DNA from: Temnopleurus reevesii
Taxonomy: Eukaryota; Echinodermata; Echinoidea; Temnopleuroida; Temnopleuridae
Length of the DNA stretch: 64,000 nucleotides
Assembly: GCA_036244855.1 (NCBI GenBank)
Contig: BQKZ01000074.1
Coordinates: forward strand, 1 to 64,000
Direction of reading: 5' to 3'
The translations under genes and the position numbers were made by a program. Positions 26,266 to 39,237 of this stretch are shown here, one piece after another. The stretch's first letter is position 1. Each line of letters opens with the position of its first letter. The notes below the pieces were generated by a model. That model ran no database searches. It saw only the letters and a list, made by a program, of their open reading frames with translations, and was not told where the DNA came from.

Positions 26266-27703
26266 AGTTATCGATCTCTTCTTTACTATTGGAAGCATCG
26301 CCAGTATCAAATTCATTCTTTAAAAAAGATGGTGGTGAGGGAGACGGACTATATGCTTATTAAAAAATGTCAATAAGTTGAAGCCATGGCATTGAAATTA
26401 AAGATAACATTATTGAAGTTGGCTTCTAAACCAGTCAATCACTGTATGTGGGAAAATGCCATTTTTGGTGGTTGGTTTTGTGGGTTTCACGGAGAAGATC
26501 CACCCACATATAGCTATTCTTCAGGGATGCAAGTTTAATGTCACACAATAGTGAAAAGGTTTCATTCATATTATTTCCAAATGAATGATATGTAAATAAA
26601 GCAAGGTACACTGTCTACAATCGCAACCACATAATCATTGTTTCAGTTTTGTTTGCAAAAATGCCTGAATGAAATTTCATTTATAAAAGGTGAAACTATT
26701 TCTTCATTAGCTGTAAATAATTGAATAAAGCGTACTGTTTACAATCATAAAAATTCTGGTTCACTTTTGACACTTTTGATGTCAAAATATCTATCAAACT
26801 TTCCTCTCATATCAAAATGTTTCTTTACTCTTGACACATACAGTGTAATTGCTTCTTGGAAAAACCGCTAATCCGTTTTCACAACTTTCCCCTCTTTTTG
26901 TACTTCTTATGCCCTCTACTACCCCTGCCTTGAATGATTTTTCTCACAGAGCCGCAACATGAGGACAAGTAATGTTGCCAATTTAAGCGCAATTGAACAA
27001 TTTCTTTGCATTCCCAGACTAACATTTCTGCCCCGTAATATGCTGTACTTAAATTATCATCCATCATCACTTTGATGCAACTTTCTTAAGATACCAAGGT
27101 ACCTGGATTTCCTATTCATGCAATCACTTGTAAGTCAACTTATCACCCCAAGGGCAAGAATCTCCATGCTATGGATGCGATCGTCCCCCAATTCGGGCCA
27201 GACAAGAGCGCCGCTTGTCGACTCGTCAAATCAAATCAATGAGTAATTATACTGGGACGTGAGAAATTAGTAAGTTTTTTTTCGAAGATGGGATGGCAAG
27301 GCACTTGGGGGCCCTGGAAGGTGTAGGGTACAGAAAGGGGGTCAGATAATCCAAGCACATGCCACAATCCAGGGATAACATTAGCACATTTGTTACATGA
27401 TTTTGACATACTATCATTTCATACCACAGTGCATAACCAAAATTTTCCGGGGATAAGAAGTTGCAAGAGGCAAGATAAATCCATCTCGAACCATACATCC
27501 TAAAAATAGGCTTTTAAGCATTCAGTATCAAGAACTGATGGAAAATGAACTGAATACAGCGTAGGTTTTTCCTTTCACACAGCGCTATTTAATCTATTTG
27601 TTCTTTTGGAGTCTTTTCTCCTGCATTTAGCACCAGACCGACTATTTATTTTGCTTCCATTTATATATGTGGCAAATTCTACATATAATTTATATAGATG
27701 CAA

Positions 27704-27750
27704 TTTATATAGCGCACGTATCCACTCTGCGGAGTGCTCAAGGCGCTTTT
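27704..27750. repeat. Structured motif TTTATATAGCGC...GGCGCTTTT
   Basis: The stretch contains TTTATATAGCGC, the hairpin CACTCTGCGGAGTG and CTCAAGGCGCTTTT. From memory, similar TATAGCGC...GTGCTCAAAGCGC motifs occur as dispersed small elements in many marine invertebrate genomes. No second copy is in the window. Confidence 0.35.
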
Positions 27751-30574
27751 ACATTATCATACGGTGTGAACTAAACCAAGCATATGAACAACCAAAAACC
27801 TAATCATTTATTTCATTGTAGTTCAAAATCCAAACGAAGGTTAGATATCTTTAAAAAAATAACACGATTAAGTGAAAGTACAAATCCTTTTGGTGAGGAA
27901 ATCAAACAGTTAGCTGGTTTCTTAATACGATTAATGCACTTAAATCAGATTATTAAAACATTTTTAATTACTCAGTTAAGCCTTAATCCTCTCTCTAATG
28001 TCAAAATGCACCAATTCTATAGTGAATTTTTAAAAAACTAGTCATGAAAAATGTGTGGTATGATGGCAGATTTAGGATTAATCAAAAACTGAAATAAAGA
28101 CCCCAACGAAGAGCCCCAATTTGGGGCCACATCATAGGGGTATGGCCCATTCGGCCTTCGAAATATGCCTATCGGTAAAGCAATTTTTTTGTGAAGCTAC
28201 CACATTCCAAAAATATTTCCATGTATCTTACTTTGTTAATTTAAATTCTGGTTTCCAAGAATCACTCATTCATCAAAATCCCAATAAGAAATGTGTATTA
28301 TTTTAAAATCCCCTCTTCAATCTTCATAGATGTATTGGAAGCTATGTTTTTTGCATATTTTTCACCAATGGGTTCATGAACCCTTTCCCTGTCTACTTGT
28401 CTCTTGGCAAAATCCCCCACAAGAAATCTCTCCAAAAACATTTTACAACCATGTTCCCAATTTCCTTTGAGTGAAGACATGGCCATAAAACATCGAGAAT
28501 GTTACAATGTAGTATTCACCCCAATTTCATTTTACTGGAAATGTACCAATGTGAGGGCAGTGAACCCCTAAACGTCAGATTTTCCTTACAATTCTCAGCC
28601 AATTTTGATCCCTTTCTGATTTCCCAAAGGACTAATAGCATTCATGATGTTATGTTAGGAACCCCCAACTATGCCTATCCAATTGCTACTTTCAGACACA
28701 TTAAAATGCAATAGTATTCATGTCTTTAGTCATGTTAGTGATAAATTGCGGCAGATGTACTTTTGAGAGGATCGAAATCAACCGAATTCCTGATCAAGGA
28801 TTTTTTTTCGAAAAAGATACCAGAAATTGTTCTCAATATGTTTTTTTATCAACATCTCAGAGGGTAGGATCTCAATGTAAAATGCAATTATTTGTTTATC
28901 TATCCATTTGCACCATAAATCCTAAAGCCTCACATAGACAACCCCCCATCCCCACCTCTCACTTCTTGAGTAGTCAACCATACACACAATATAAATATGA
29001 TCAAGTCCAAAATCACGTTTAAATCATCATCACAATCAATATAATGCAGATTACACTCTCAGTATCATAATGATCAAGGGCCAACAATCATGGATAAAAT
29101 CTTCATCATAATGAATGCCTCAATCTCGGTCTTTGTTAGACACCAAATCCATCATCCATCTCTCAAATTAATCATTACAAACATTCAAAGAGTAAAATGA
29201 AGCATTCAAATTACTTTCACCCCCTCTCATCTTCCAAACATCCCCTGATGAAAGGGCCCTTTTCCAAATCTACCTGGATATATTTTAGCGCCTTTGTGGT
29301 CCACATTAGGACCAACAATCCCCATTCTTCCCCACCCCCATTCACTGCCCCCATCCTCCTTTCAACCCCACTGTCTATTTTAATTGCTATCAATCGCCCC
29401 CTCTGGGCTAGCTTTCCTTTGTCTTCTGGTCTAAGAACCATTTCAAATGGGGTCCTGGTCCAGTGACTGCAATCCATACATGGTAGACCAAGCATGAGAT
29501 GGCAGACCAGATCAGATTCGGAGCTTCTTTTGTGCAAGTTTGATGAAAAGGTTAAGATTCATCCCCTCAAATGCTGCACTTTTGACAGGTTGATTACTAA
29601 GAAATTACTCATCAATCTGATCACCCATTTATATTCTTTACAGTGGTGGGCTTATAAAATGTTTCAGTGAACATTTTGATAAAAAAAACTATACATTCTT
29701 AGCTAAGCTTAAATTAAGAAATATTACATCATCCCTTTCTCCCACACATATTTTGCTCATTTCACCTTTCTACCCAACTTTCTATGAACATTTTGTGCTA
29801 TTTTCAGAATAATTTACTAATTTTTGCAATATCTGCTTCAGGAAGCCACGGCCCTTTCCACTTTCACAAAAAAATTATCCTTTTCCCTCCCCATTCTACC
29901 ACTAAACAAAATATGCGTTCTTGTTTTTTGCTTGCATTTGCATGGGTTTAATCCTATCTGGCTTTTGACTTTTTGCCGGCCCAAACCCCAAGCCTGCATA
30001 CATCACAAGACTTAGTGCGGCTGTCAAAAGCAAGCCGAGAATAGAGGGATTATCAAAATGGGATTTGAGACACTTTACTTTTAAAAAAAGGCAAAAATGT
30101 GGAAAGATTTCCATTTTCTGCATATTTGTTGTTTACTTCAACTTTTGTAATGCACAGCTAGATTGTGCCACTTGTGCAAGAGAAAAGCTAGTGTAACTTT
30201 AACCATGCTTCATTCAAAGCCAAGGCATGTTTTGAGTGATGCCTTCACCAATAAAATTGTGTAACCATTGTTTATTTTGCAAGTTCCCTTCTTCCTAATC
30301 CTGAGCTTTCTAAAATTTATCAATTTTGTTGTTAACCAGGTTAAATTGTGAATGCTTTCTCAATCCTCAGGACCCCTGTTTGAAAGAAGACTTTGCCAGA
30401 TTTCATGGGTTAGCCCATCACCATATCTCATGATGCACTTGATAAATAAAATCAATCACCCGATCAATCTTCTATTCGTTTGAACATCTCAGTTACAACC
30501 ATCAACATTCAGTCAAGATATGGAATATTACCAAATCATTCTACCTGGACATCATCAATCTAAAAAAAACCTAC

Positions 30575-30805
30575 CATCTTCGGCATCAAAGATCGTCACA
30601 ACAGCTCTGTCGGGATACTCGAGGGCGCCCATCACAGGATCGTGGAGGATGATCTCAAAGACCTCGGCCTGCTCGTAGAGGCGATCGTTCAGGATGCGCA
30701 CACGCCAGAATCCTTCGGTCTGTCCGGGGTTGAACTGCACCTGGCGGGCGGACTTGCCGCGGAAGTCTTCGTCGGCGATGGCTGTAGCGTCAGCAGTCTG
30801 GATGC
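30575..30805 (-). CDS. ECM3: ECM3/FREM2-like exon B: second half of Calx-beta domain 1
   Basis: The acceptor is catttttcaacag and the donor is gtaggttt. The exon is 231 bp, phase 1/1, and joins exon A through a glycine codon (G|GC). It reads IQTADATAIADEDF near the start, then QVQFNPGQTEGFWRVRILND, then LYEQAEVFEIILHDP and YPDRAVVTIFDAEDG. The F-x-P-G-Q-T turn, the ILND/LYEQ-E-F segment and the final V-T-I strand with acidic DAED are the usual second half of a Calx-beta domain, where acidic residues can bind calcium. It is separated from exon A by the shortest intron of the gene here (406 bp). The conserved block around QVQFNPGQT and the two-exon layout support the FREM2/ECM3 assignment over other Calx-beta proteins such as sodium/calcium exchangers. 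Confidence 0.88.
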
Positions 30806-31211
30806 CTGTTGAAAAATGAGTGCATAGTATAATTTTACCAGTTAGAATAAAATAATAATTCCTTACATAGGGGGTCATCATTTCCACTTTGATCGGATAA
30901 AACAAGTAAACAGCAATTCTAACCATTTGTAAATTGAAGTGCTCTACCATCAAAAGCAATAGGGTTATCTTGATGCATATAGACACTCCAGAATGCAGAA
31001 TTTAAAAAAAAGATCTACGGTATTCTAATTGAAATACTGAAATCAAGTATGATTAATATTGTTATCAATGCCCATATTACTGAAAATACTGGATTTGGCC
31101 TTATTTAAACTTCTGAATCAACATTCTTCAGGTCTTATCAAATTATTTAATTCAATCTAGTTCTTTAAAAATGCATTGTAGTTGAAGTAAAAATTCTTAA
31201 ATTTGACGTAC
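30806..31211 (-). other. Intron between exons A and B (406 bp)
   Basis: This short phase 1 intron splits Calx-beta domain 1. The donor is gtacgt and the acceptor is tttttcaacag. It is AT-rich and nothing else was seen in it. Confidence 0.85.
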
Positions 31212-31358
31212 CAACAAATGAGGTCTCTCCAAGGTATCCACGTCGGACAAGCTTGATGTTGAGGTATCGCTCGGTCTCGTTCACTTCGTAGTACTCCCTT
31301 TCCAGTGAGATCCATGACCAGTTGAGACGGAATGGCTGATTGGCCAGAGCGTTGCCAC
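31212..31358 (-). CDS. ECM3: ECM3/FREM2-like exon A: linker plus first half of Calx-beta domain 1
   Basis: This is the first coding exon of the gene seen in the window. The acceptor is ctcttttcag and the donor is gtacgtca. It is 147 bp long, starts with two bases of a split codon and ends with one (phase 1/1). After a linker ([16 protein letters not shown]) the domain starts near residue 16 with [13 protein letters not shown] and runs to [11 protein letters not shown], the N-terminal strands of a Calx-beta fold. Two N-glycosylation sequons are visible, NWS at residues 12-14 and NET at 26-28, as fits a secreted or extracellular protein. Known family members (FRAS1, FREM2, sea urchin ECM3) are basement-membrane or fibrillar matrix proteins with CSPG repeats followed by five Calx-beta domains. 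This exon therefore probably sits just after the last CSPG repeat. The exon before it is not in the window. Confidence 0.85.
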
Positions 31359-31584
31359 CTGAAAAGAGATCGACCAATAAGGAGATGTGTTACTTACATG
31401 GACTTGAGGATGTACAATTCATATCATGCTTTCAAATATTGAGAAAAAAAAGTATTATCGAAGATATGGCAGATACATTCCACAGTCAACTTTGTGTAAG
31501 TCGACCTTGCATTTATAAGTCAAATAATCACTAAAGTTAAAGGTTTTTCAAGTCCCATTCCCTTTTGATATATTCTATTGTTTT

Positions 31585-31620
31585 ACCCCTCATGAGTAAC
31601 ATTTTCTACTCATGAGGGGT
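31585..31620. repeat. Perfect 14-bp hairpin
   Basis: ACCCCTCATGAGTA at 31585-31598 is the exact complement of 31607-31620, with an 8-nt loop. It lies about 227 bp upstream of the acceptor of exon A. Confidence 0.8.
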
Positions 31621-32599
31621 CGAAGCTCCTTCAGCCCAATCAGATTCGGCTTGGGCAAGCTTCACTCCATTCATATTATGATGCAATAAATTTGAATCAA
31701 TATAACGGTCACATTTTTATTTTTAGGTCAATACAGTGGAAAGAAAGTAGCAAGGTGGATGGTCACTTCAAAGTGTACAAAGGTCATCCTTCCATCTCGT
31801 CTGTCCAGCCAGTGGTCATCTTGACCCCCCTCTGGTGTCCCGTCACGGTCAGTCTTTGTCCCAAAGAGATTCAAGTGTAAGCAATTACCGGTCAACTTGA
31901 GATAAAGTCGGTTCACTTACAGTAACAACTTGTTAGAGTCAGTGCAGACAGGTAGGTCAAGTGGGATTGGATTAGGAGCCAATGGGGTCGAGATATGCCC
32001 ATAGGGCGTGGACCGCATGAGAATTTGGGAGGTATTCCTATCTATGCTTCATATTGAAATTATTCATTGATCAAAATATCAAATTTGAGATGGACATATG
32101 GTGCACAAAGAGGATCTTTCTCTCTGGCGAGATATGATAGATAAGTATCGCTGTGTGCACTTTGGGGAATGAGAATCTGGAGACCTACCAGGACAGATCG
32201 ATCAAGAATTTTCTCCTAAACTGAAAAATTAAGATGAGATTCCTTTTCAATCAGACATTTTCAAATTCCACTTGCATTTGAATGTTACAAAATTGTCATA
32301 TTTCTTTTCTTTACAAGGTGAATATTCTCAGAGACAATGCACCCTTAAGTCATCAACATTAAAAATCTCTCCAGTCTCAAATATCAAACTCCATCGAGAC
32401 TACTTCAAAACAAAGCGCAACTCCTTTCCCCGGTCTATTTTGTTTGGGACAATCTGATGATAATATTTGGTGTAATGCGGTCTAGCGATCCGTGTAGGTC
32501 TACATCTGGAAGCTATACAGGGCACAGATACTCTCGGCTAACTTGAGGACAGATCCACAAAGACTCTGGCATATTCTATTTCTTTTTTCCTCCTAGCTC

Positions 32600-32780
32600 C
32601 TAACCTTTCGCGATGACAAGTCTTCGCTGGACAGTTAAATGGACGGCCAGGCCGAGGCACCGGTCGGTGAAGTGACCGGTGTAATATCATACAAAATCTG
32701 AGCCATTCCAATGGAGAATTGCATGTTTACATTTCGGTGCGCCGCCGATTCGGATGGTTCATGACAGAAAGAGCATATGG
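32600..32780. other. CpG-richer patch with paired ACCGGT sites
   Basis: The composition rises to near 50% GC and contains several CpG. ACCGGT occurs at 32659-32664 and 32675-32680 within the inverted repeat CACCGGTC...GACCGGTG. There is no coding potential of the ECM3 type. It lies 1.2-1.4 kb upstream of exon A and could be a regulatory element, but this is an inference. Confidence 0.25.
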
Positions 32781-33892
32781 AGCCAATAACCGATGCCAAG
32801 AGGACAAATTAGGAAATATCTAAACAAGCGAATTGAAATTAGTTGTTATTGGAAGGGATATAACCCTATCAAATAAATCAATTCATAAGTAGATTATGGT
32901 CAATTGGTGTGTATATATAGTTGTCATATTATACAATTGACCCCAGTAAACTATAATCCCAGCAGTCTGGCAGAATATTTTGTAATAAATCCTCTCTACA
33001 GCACTTTCTTGTGAGAACAAAATTGAAAAATTACAGAGTTAAAAAGGATAGGCCTTTGATATAAGTATAAGTATAATTTTCTTCCTATCAGCCAGTTAAC
33101 TAACATATCTTTAAAATTCTTACCATTCGGTTAGGAACATTTCAGATAATCAGAGAAACTAAATCTTTACCACTACTGAAAGTAGGTCTAAACATTCAAC
33201 AATACGACGTAAAATCCACTCAAAATATTTGACTTCTGAGGTCAATTCGTTTCTTTCAAAAATGCTTATTCACTATATTCGTGTCTGTTAAAATGCATTC
33301 CGAAACACATAAAATCTTCCTTAGAAACCGTATATTGACATTTCAACAGAGGAGAGACATTATCTATATGTACACAGATTCGTTTCACAAAATAAATTAC
33401 ACCATTTTTATTCAAATACAGCTGAGATCCCCTTTTACAACTGTGCTCCATTTATCCCCCTGCAACAGGTAGACCAGCATTTAATCATGTTTAAGGTAGT
33501 CTACAATCCCAGGCTTTATTTTGACATTTTGACAAAATGTCATTTGGAGTTTTACAAAGTCCTGAATGTATGAATATAACAAATATAAAACCTACTTTAC
33601 GATGAACCTATTGTTATAAGTCCAACACTCTTTAAATAGCAACATTCTGTAAAGTCTAATACGATCCAATGATCTGGACTTGTGAATCAGGTCCAGAACT
33701 TCTTGGTCTAAACCTAACCTAATTGGACCAAGTCTGGACCTTCAGTCAATCTCTGACCTACAAACACAACCAGGGTTTGAGAAAACTCAAGGACTTGAGA
33801 GAAAAAAAGCTGATAATCAAACAGTGACACACCTCTGTATTTTCAACACATCCACCACAGAATATATAGTGTTGAGTAAGATAATGGAGGCA

Positions 33893-34115
33893 GAGAGTGA
33901 AAAGAATGAAAAGAATGACAGAATGAAAGCAATCGAAGGGGATAATGAGGATGGATAAAAGGAATTGTAGAGTAGAAGAGCAAGAAAAGGAGGACTGAAC
34001 AGGGAATGAGCACAAGTGAGAGGGTGGTAGAATAAGAGAAGAGACTAGAAATACAGATATCTTGGAAAGGAGCAAGATAGAGAAAAAGGAAACAAGAAAA
34101 GGAAATAAAGTTAGA
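33893..34115 (+). repeat. Purine-rich tract, about 220 bp
   Basis: It is mostly A and G with repeated words such as GAAAAGAATGA, AAGGAGGA and GAGAAGAGA, and becomes a pyrimidine tract in the gene's sense strand. The long minus-strand frame across it is low-complexity and is not called as a gene. Confidence 0.65.
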
Positions 34116-36159
34116 TATTTCCCATGTACAATTAATCACCATGTGTGAAGTATGAAATTCAAAAGATGCATAAAACATTTCAATTTTGTTTATTTTTTGC
34201 AATGCAATAGGAACAGATACTAAGAGTTGGATCAAAGCATATGCACAAATGGAGTATTTTAAGAACGAATCAATTACAGACTAGAAAGTCTCATTCAATT
34301 GATGAAAACACATCCCTATTTACCACGTTTCGTTCTCCATGAATCCAAACTTAGCATCTAAACATCACCAAGACTTTTCATTTGCACAAAGTTTAATCGT
34401 AAAAGGCAAAACTAACAGTACAGACAAAGCAATCTCCTACTTTTAGTTTTGTTAATCATTTCCCCCTTTCTTTCTCGAACCAAAATATATATCGAGATTG
34501 AGTGTGATATTCCAGCAAACTTTATTTACTGCAAATGTAAGTTTGGTGATAGATTTTGTTAAAAGCCTGCTCCAGACATTTTTCACATTTAAGGCTCTGC
34601 AAACTATCATAGACAAGATTTATCACAGCGAATTCGGCATCTTTTTCAAGCACTGCTCTAAGCTATTATACATTCAATACATAGTGCTTCTAATGCTATT
34701 GTTGCTTAGCAACCAAAAGCTCAATGTGGCCACCACAACCCTAAACATTCAAACAAACACAAATAAGACTCTAAAAAGGAGGCCTGCCATGACAATATCC
34801 CCAAAACGTCACTTTTTACCCTTTTTAAAAACTCCCCATCTATTTTACGGCAATCAGTGGAACTGCCTTTGGTTAAATACTTTCAAAATATATCTGCTAG
34901 AGATATCAAAAGGCCTTATTTGCCCAACTAAGAAATATACAAGCAGTTAGATGGGTGCTCTGTGTATAGAAGAACCATAACCCATTGAAAATGTAAATAG
35001 GGATAGACATCAAATTAGATAGTAACACGGGTGATTAAACATCCAAAATCATTTGATTAAGAGTCGGGAACATCTATAGGCGGTCAGAATGAAGAGAGAA
35101 TAGTGATTCTATTGCTGAAATCACGCCCATCCCCAGGTTACTTCATTCCTATCGATAGTATATTTTCCTATTGCAACAAATCCAGAAGCAACCCAACAAT
35201 AATTTCAAGAATATTTTAAAAGCCAGTTAATTTTTTTTTTACATATCAACTATGTTTAATCGCATTGATTATCTTTACTTTTGGTTTGATTTGGAAATTC
35301 AAAGTATATAGACATTAAAAAGGCATCATTTTTGCATTTACAACCATTTTATGCAGAATAAAAACAGCTTGCATTTTTGCAAGAATGCGATAGTTTCACT
35401 CACACGTACACAGAAACGTAAAGTTTTGTTGATTATCATCCCTTTCTTGCTTTTCTGCCCTAAAATAGGTTCCTGCTCTTTCTTGTGGAAGTTTGACTTG
35501 CATAAGGGCGTGTTTGTCTTCCCTTGTTTGCCAAGAGAGGGGGCTTTGGCAAATTTAGAATGAGTTTAGCGGACAATCGGTCAGAGTAATACCCCTGCTT
35601 ATTGAGGGTTGTAACAATGGTGTGAATATAACATGTTAACAAGTTGGAGAAAGGGGCGAGGTGGGGTTGCTGGGGTTTGGAGGAATGAGTGACGTAGGAA
35701 ACGGATCAAAGACTCTTTATTTCAATAAAAACCAACCTATTCCAAGAGGATTTGTGTATATATATACTCTCCGCAGGTAAAGCTTAGGACTTTGAATTGT
35801 TGAATTCTATTTGGAAATCCTTTTGTGGTCAGTTGTAAACCTTCCCTTCCATCAATGCATATTCAAACATCGAATTGTGAACTTGCAAATGAATGAAAAT
35901 GTTTTGGCTATTATGCAAGACAACTCAAAAATTGGGTCTCTGATGATAAGATACGCAGCGATTTTGAAAGATTTGGGGACTCATGGGAAGGCAAGTTTTC
36001 AAAAATCCAGATAATATTCAGGAAAGAAGGGAGCATGATTTTTCTGCTTCTCAGGTTCTTCCAATTTAAAATCTTTTATCAGTGCATAGTCATGGAGGAA
36101 AATTATAAATGTCACACGCTCAGAGAATTATAGAAGATGAATTTATGAAATCAATCAAC

Positions 36160-36325
36160 ATCCTCTTTCGGATGGAAAAAGGGAGGGAGTTTAGAACTAA
36201 ATGGGTGAGGGGAAGAGGGGGAAAGATGGAGGGGTAGAGAAAAAGAGAAGAGTGGGAGGAAAGTAGTGGGATGGGAGGAAGGAAAGTATTTGCAGGGGAG
36301 GGGGAGAGAAAGGAGGTCAATGGAG
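36160..36325 (+). repeat. Purine-rich tract, about 165 bp
   Basis: It is almost all A and G (for example GGGGAAGAGGGGGAAAGATG) with few interruptions. It could form non-B DNA or bind GAGA-type factors. Confidence 0.65.
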
Positions 36326-38988
36326 AGAATTGCAATTGTTCCATAAAAAAATTACATAGTGGACTTCATTTATTAATCAAACTCTTTGAAATTATCCAAA
36401 TTTGATAAAAACTATTGGCCTTGTACTACTAATGGACCTATATTCATTCATTTGATGGGAGCTTTGATGTGACCTCAATTTCCTTCATCCAAAAACTAAA
36501 ATAGCTTTCTATATCTGGATATCTTTTTCACCCTAAAAGGAGACAAAACTACAAAGATTGTAAAAATACTACTGCATCTTTTCTCCATTCATAGTATGAA
36601 TATCAATCATCTCATTCATACTCCCTAACAACCATTCTTAGGATTTCTTTTACCTTTTGTCCCCTCACCATTACCCTTCTATGGGTATTCCTCAGGGGCG
36701 GCATGTGGAAAATTGCTCTATAAATCAAAACATAATCAGTAGCAGATACAATCAAATTTAATAATTTTTCAAATATAAAGTCAGAGGAATCCCTATTGCT
36801 TCCTCCCAGACAATGATCCCTATAATCTATATTCTTCCCATGAAATAAAATGATTTTTTTAACTTTGTGGTATTGTATTCTCTTCTTCTGAGGTATGTAG
36901 AAGATCTCAATTACATGTAGTTCAATAAGTCAGTGATTCCATTTAAAGTTTTCATTGACGATTCATACTTTAGAGAATAAAAGCTAAAGATAAATGAAAT
37001 ACACTTGGTCATAAAACCACAACATAAAATTGTATCACCCCTATTTAATTGTCATATGAAAACCTAAACTACACTAAGTTCATATCTTGGGTAGACTACA
37101 CTGGACATGCAAGGGGTGTAACGTTCTTAATTCATCCGAGGGACAGAAGAGTGATACAATTCTCCTTGTCTTTAACATTTATGGACAATTTCTATAAACT
37201 TAACTTTCTCTTGTAACCATCAGCAAAATAATCCTAGAGTTCACAAGATACTTTACAAGAGTGAGTGATAGAAGCTAAAAAAGAAAAGTCATATTTTGAA
37301 AACAAGTTCAGAACCAACACCTTGACAAGAGAACCTTTCCAGATGACTTAAAATATCTACCAAATGGATTTCTAGGACATGCTTATTCTTCCATAAATCA
37401 TTGCAAACATCAACAAGCTGAATGTTGTTGCTATGGCAACACAGGAAGTTTAAGGTCAACTCTAGTAGAAATGCACTCTGGGTTCCTTGTGTCCCACTCA
37501 GTGCTACATCCATGTGTTTTGCATTACTTTCCAACGAGATCCCCTGGCAAGTTGAAACCAAAACGCCTCATTTCCAGCTTCCAGACAGGTATTTTCTACT
37601 TTCCAGGCAATATGGGCATATCAGATACCTTGTTAAATCCAGAAAGACTTTCAGCTCATGGTTCAATTGACCAAGATGTAAAGTTTGGGAATGAATTTTG
37701 ACAGGTTGGGTATAGGCTTCATATTTGGAGTCCAGAATCGTGAACTTGCCACAATTTGAAGTACAACGGAGGTCAGCCGTCGGAGACATGTGTTTTGTAT
37801 CAAGTTGATAAATTGCTACCATGATACTTTTGAAATGAATCGAATCTCAAGTTAATGAGCAATTCAGCACAATCATTGCATCGCTTCAGGAGCTATTGTC
37901 CTCATTTTCATCTCTTTAAACCCTGAACTCATGACTTCCATAAATAATTCCAACTCTTCCCCATCAGGAAACTATCTAATTGATAGTAATTTCTAGTTTG
38001 ATTATCCAATTTAACTACTGTCAGGCAAACAAGCAATTGCAATGTCATGCCCCAATCTTACAAAACCTATCCAAATAAAGTAATGCTTTAATGTTTAATC
38101 ATCATAAAGAAGAAAACAGGTAGAAATTCAAGCTTCTTCTGTCTACTTTCTATTTGTTGTCCAATCTCAGAAAATAGCTCCCTCCACAGAATAAGGAATT
38201 ACCAAAATATTCTCAAATAAGTTCTATGTTTAATGTTTCATCCTTCATAAATCTTGTCCCTGTTCCATTTTCGATTTCCAGAACGGTTCGAAGGAAACCA
38301 GAAGAAAAAGAAAGCAGGAAGGGGCCAGGAGAAGAGAATCAAAATGATTCTTTTCTCCATGGTGACAGGTCTATTTCTGATTGATTAATATTGACAGTTG
38401 TGATAACCCCAGAATAGTAATAGATAGTAATAAAAACTTCCCATCCCGCAAAGGATATCTTCAGACCCTTCAAGGCATTATCGGAACAGCCGAGGGCATC
38501 CTGGTTCCTATGCCAAAAAAGTTTGAGAAGATTTCGCATGCAAACAACAAATCTGGACTATCTTTCAATACTTCAAGCATTTTGCAAAGTCAAATCAACT
38601 TTTTTCAGGAGCTGGATGTTCAATTTTACAGCTCAAGATTTATTTAGTTCTGTCAGGGGTATTCAACAGGTTGTCAGAAGTACAAACTATGTACTGAAAG
38701 ACAAGGAGTGAAAAGGCTTCAAGCTCCAATGGAAGAAGCGTAATCAAATGGCGCTTTTGACCTTTATAAGAATAACATTTAATACATCAGTCACCAAACA
38801 ATTCCCAATACATCCTCAATACTGTATAACCTGGATTTATTTTACTATGGATCAACTTTTAACAAAAATGGTGTCAGGAGTGGGATCCAAAGACAATTCC
38901 TAGTTGTTTTATCAAACTACTGATCAATTTGTACAAACGTTTGCAATGATTTCACAAAGCTGATGTAAGGAGTGAGATTAAGCAACCT

Positions 38989-39173
38989 AAGGGTGTTGCT
39001 CAAACGTTGCAATTGATCGCAAGTTGCAGTTGATCGGAACGTTGTACGCGCCAATCCAAATCATTGTTTCATGCGTGTCTTGTTAAATGCGCGTACCGTG
39101 CGCAAATGAAGATGCGCATTACAATTGTCAAAGTTGAAGTTGATTTGCAGTTGATTTTGAACAACACCCCCTT
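38989..39173. mobile_element. Short inverted-repeat element with CpG-rich centre
   Basis: The ends GGGTGTTGCTCAAA and the complement of GGGTGTTGTTCAAA match at 13 of 14 positions. Further inside, both arms contain GTTGATT/AATTGAT-like words and the middle has GCGCGTACCGTGCGC. Only one copy is in the window, so the mobile nature is inferred from structure. Confidence 0.5.
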
Positions 39174-39237
39174 TTTCATTTACAACATCACAAAAGGGGA
39201 AGATATAAAACTGTAACGTTCAGATTATCAATGTCAC

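Larger units (their letters stand above)
25997..30574 (-). other. Intron between exons B and C (4.6 kb)
   Basis: This phase 1 intron separates Calx-beta domains 1 and 2. It contains a degenerate ATC-type trinucleotide tract (about 26145-26265), a short palindrome GCCCCAATTTGGGGC at 28113-28127, and a small structured motif at 27704-27750. No exon was recognised. Confidence 0.85.

Noticed and set aside
30541..30574. Alternative donor CAG|GTAGAA just beyond exon B
   Set aside because: Extending exon B to it meets an in-frame stop (TGA) after a few codons, while the donor at 30574 keeps the frame.
33843..34235. 130-codon minus-strand frame rich in Ser, Phe and Leu
   Set aside because: It is produced by the purine-rich tract on the other strand and is low-complexity, not a protein signature.
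34498..34950. Longest open frame in the window (150 codons, plus strand)
   Set aside because: It is AT-rich and hydrophobic, has no recognisable domain or splice context, and lies in the long intron. It looks like chance.
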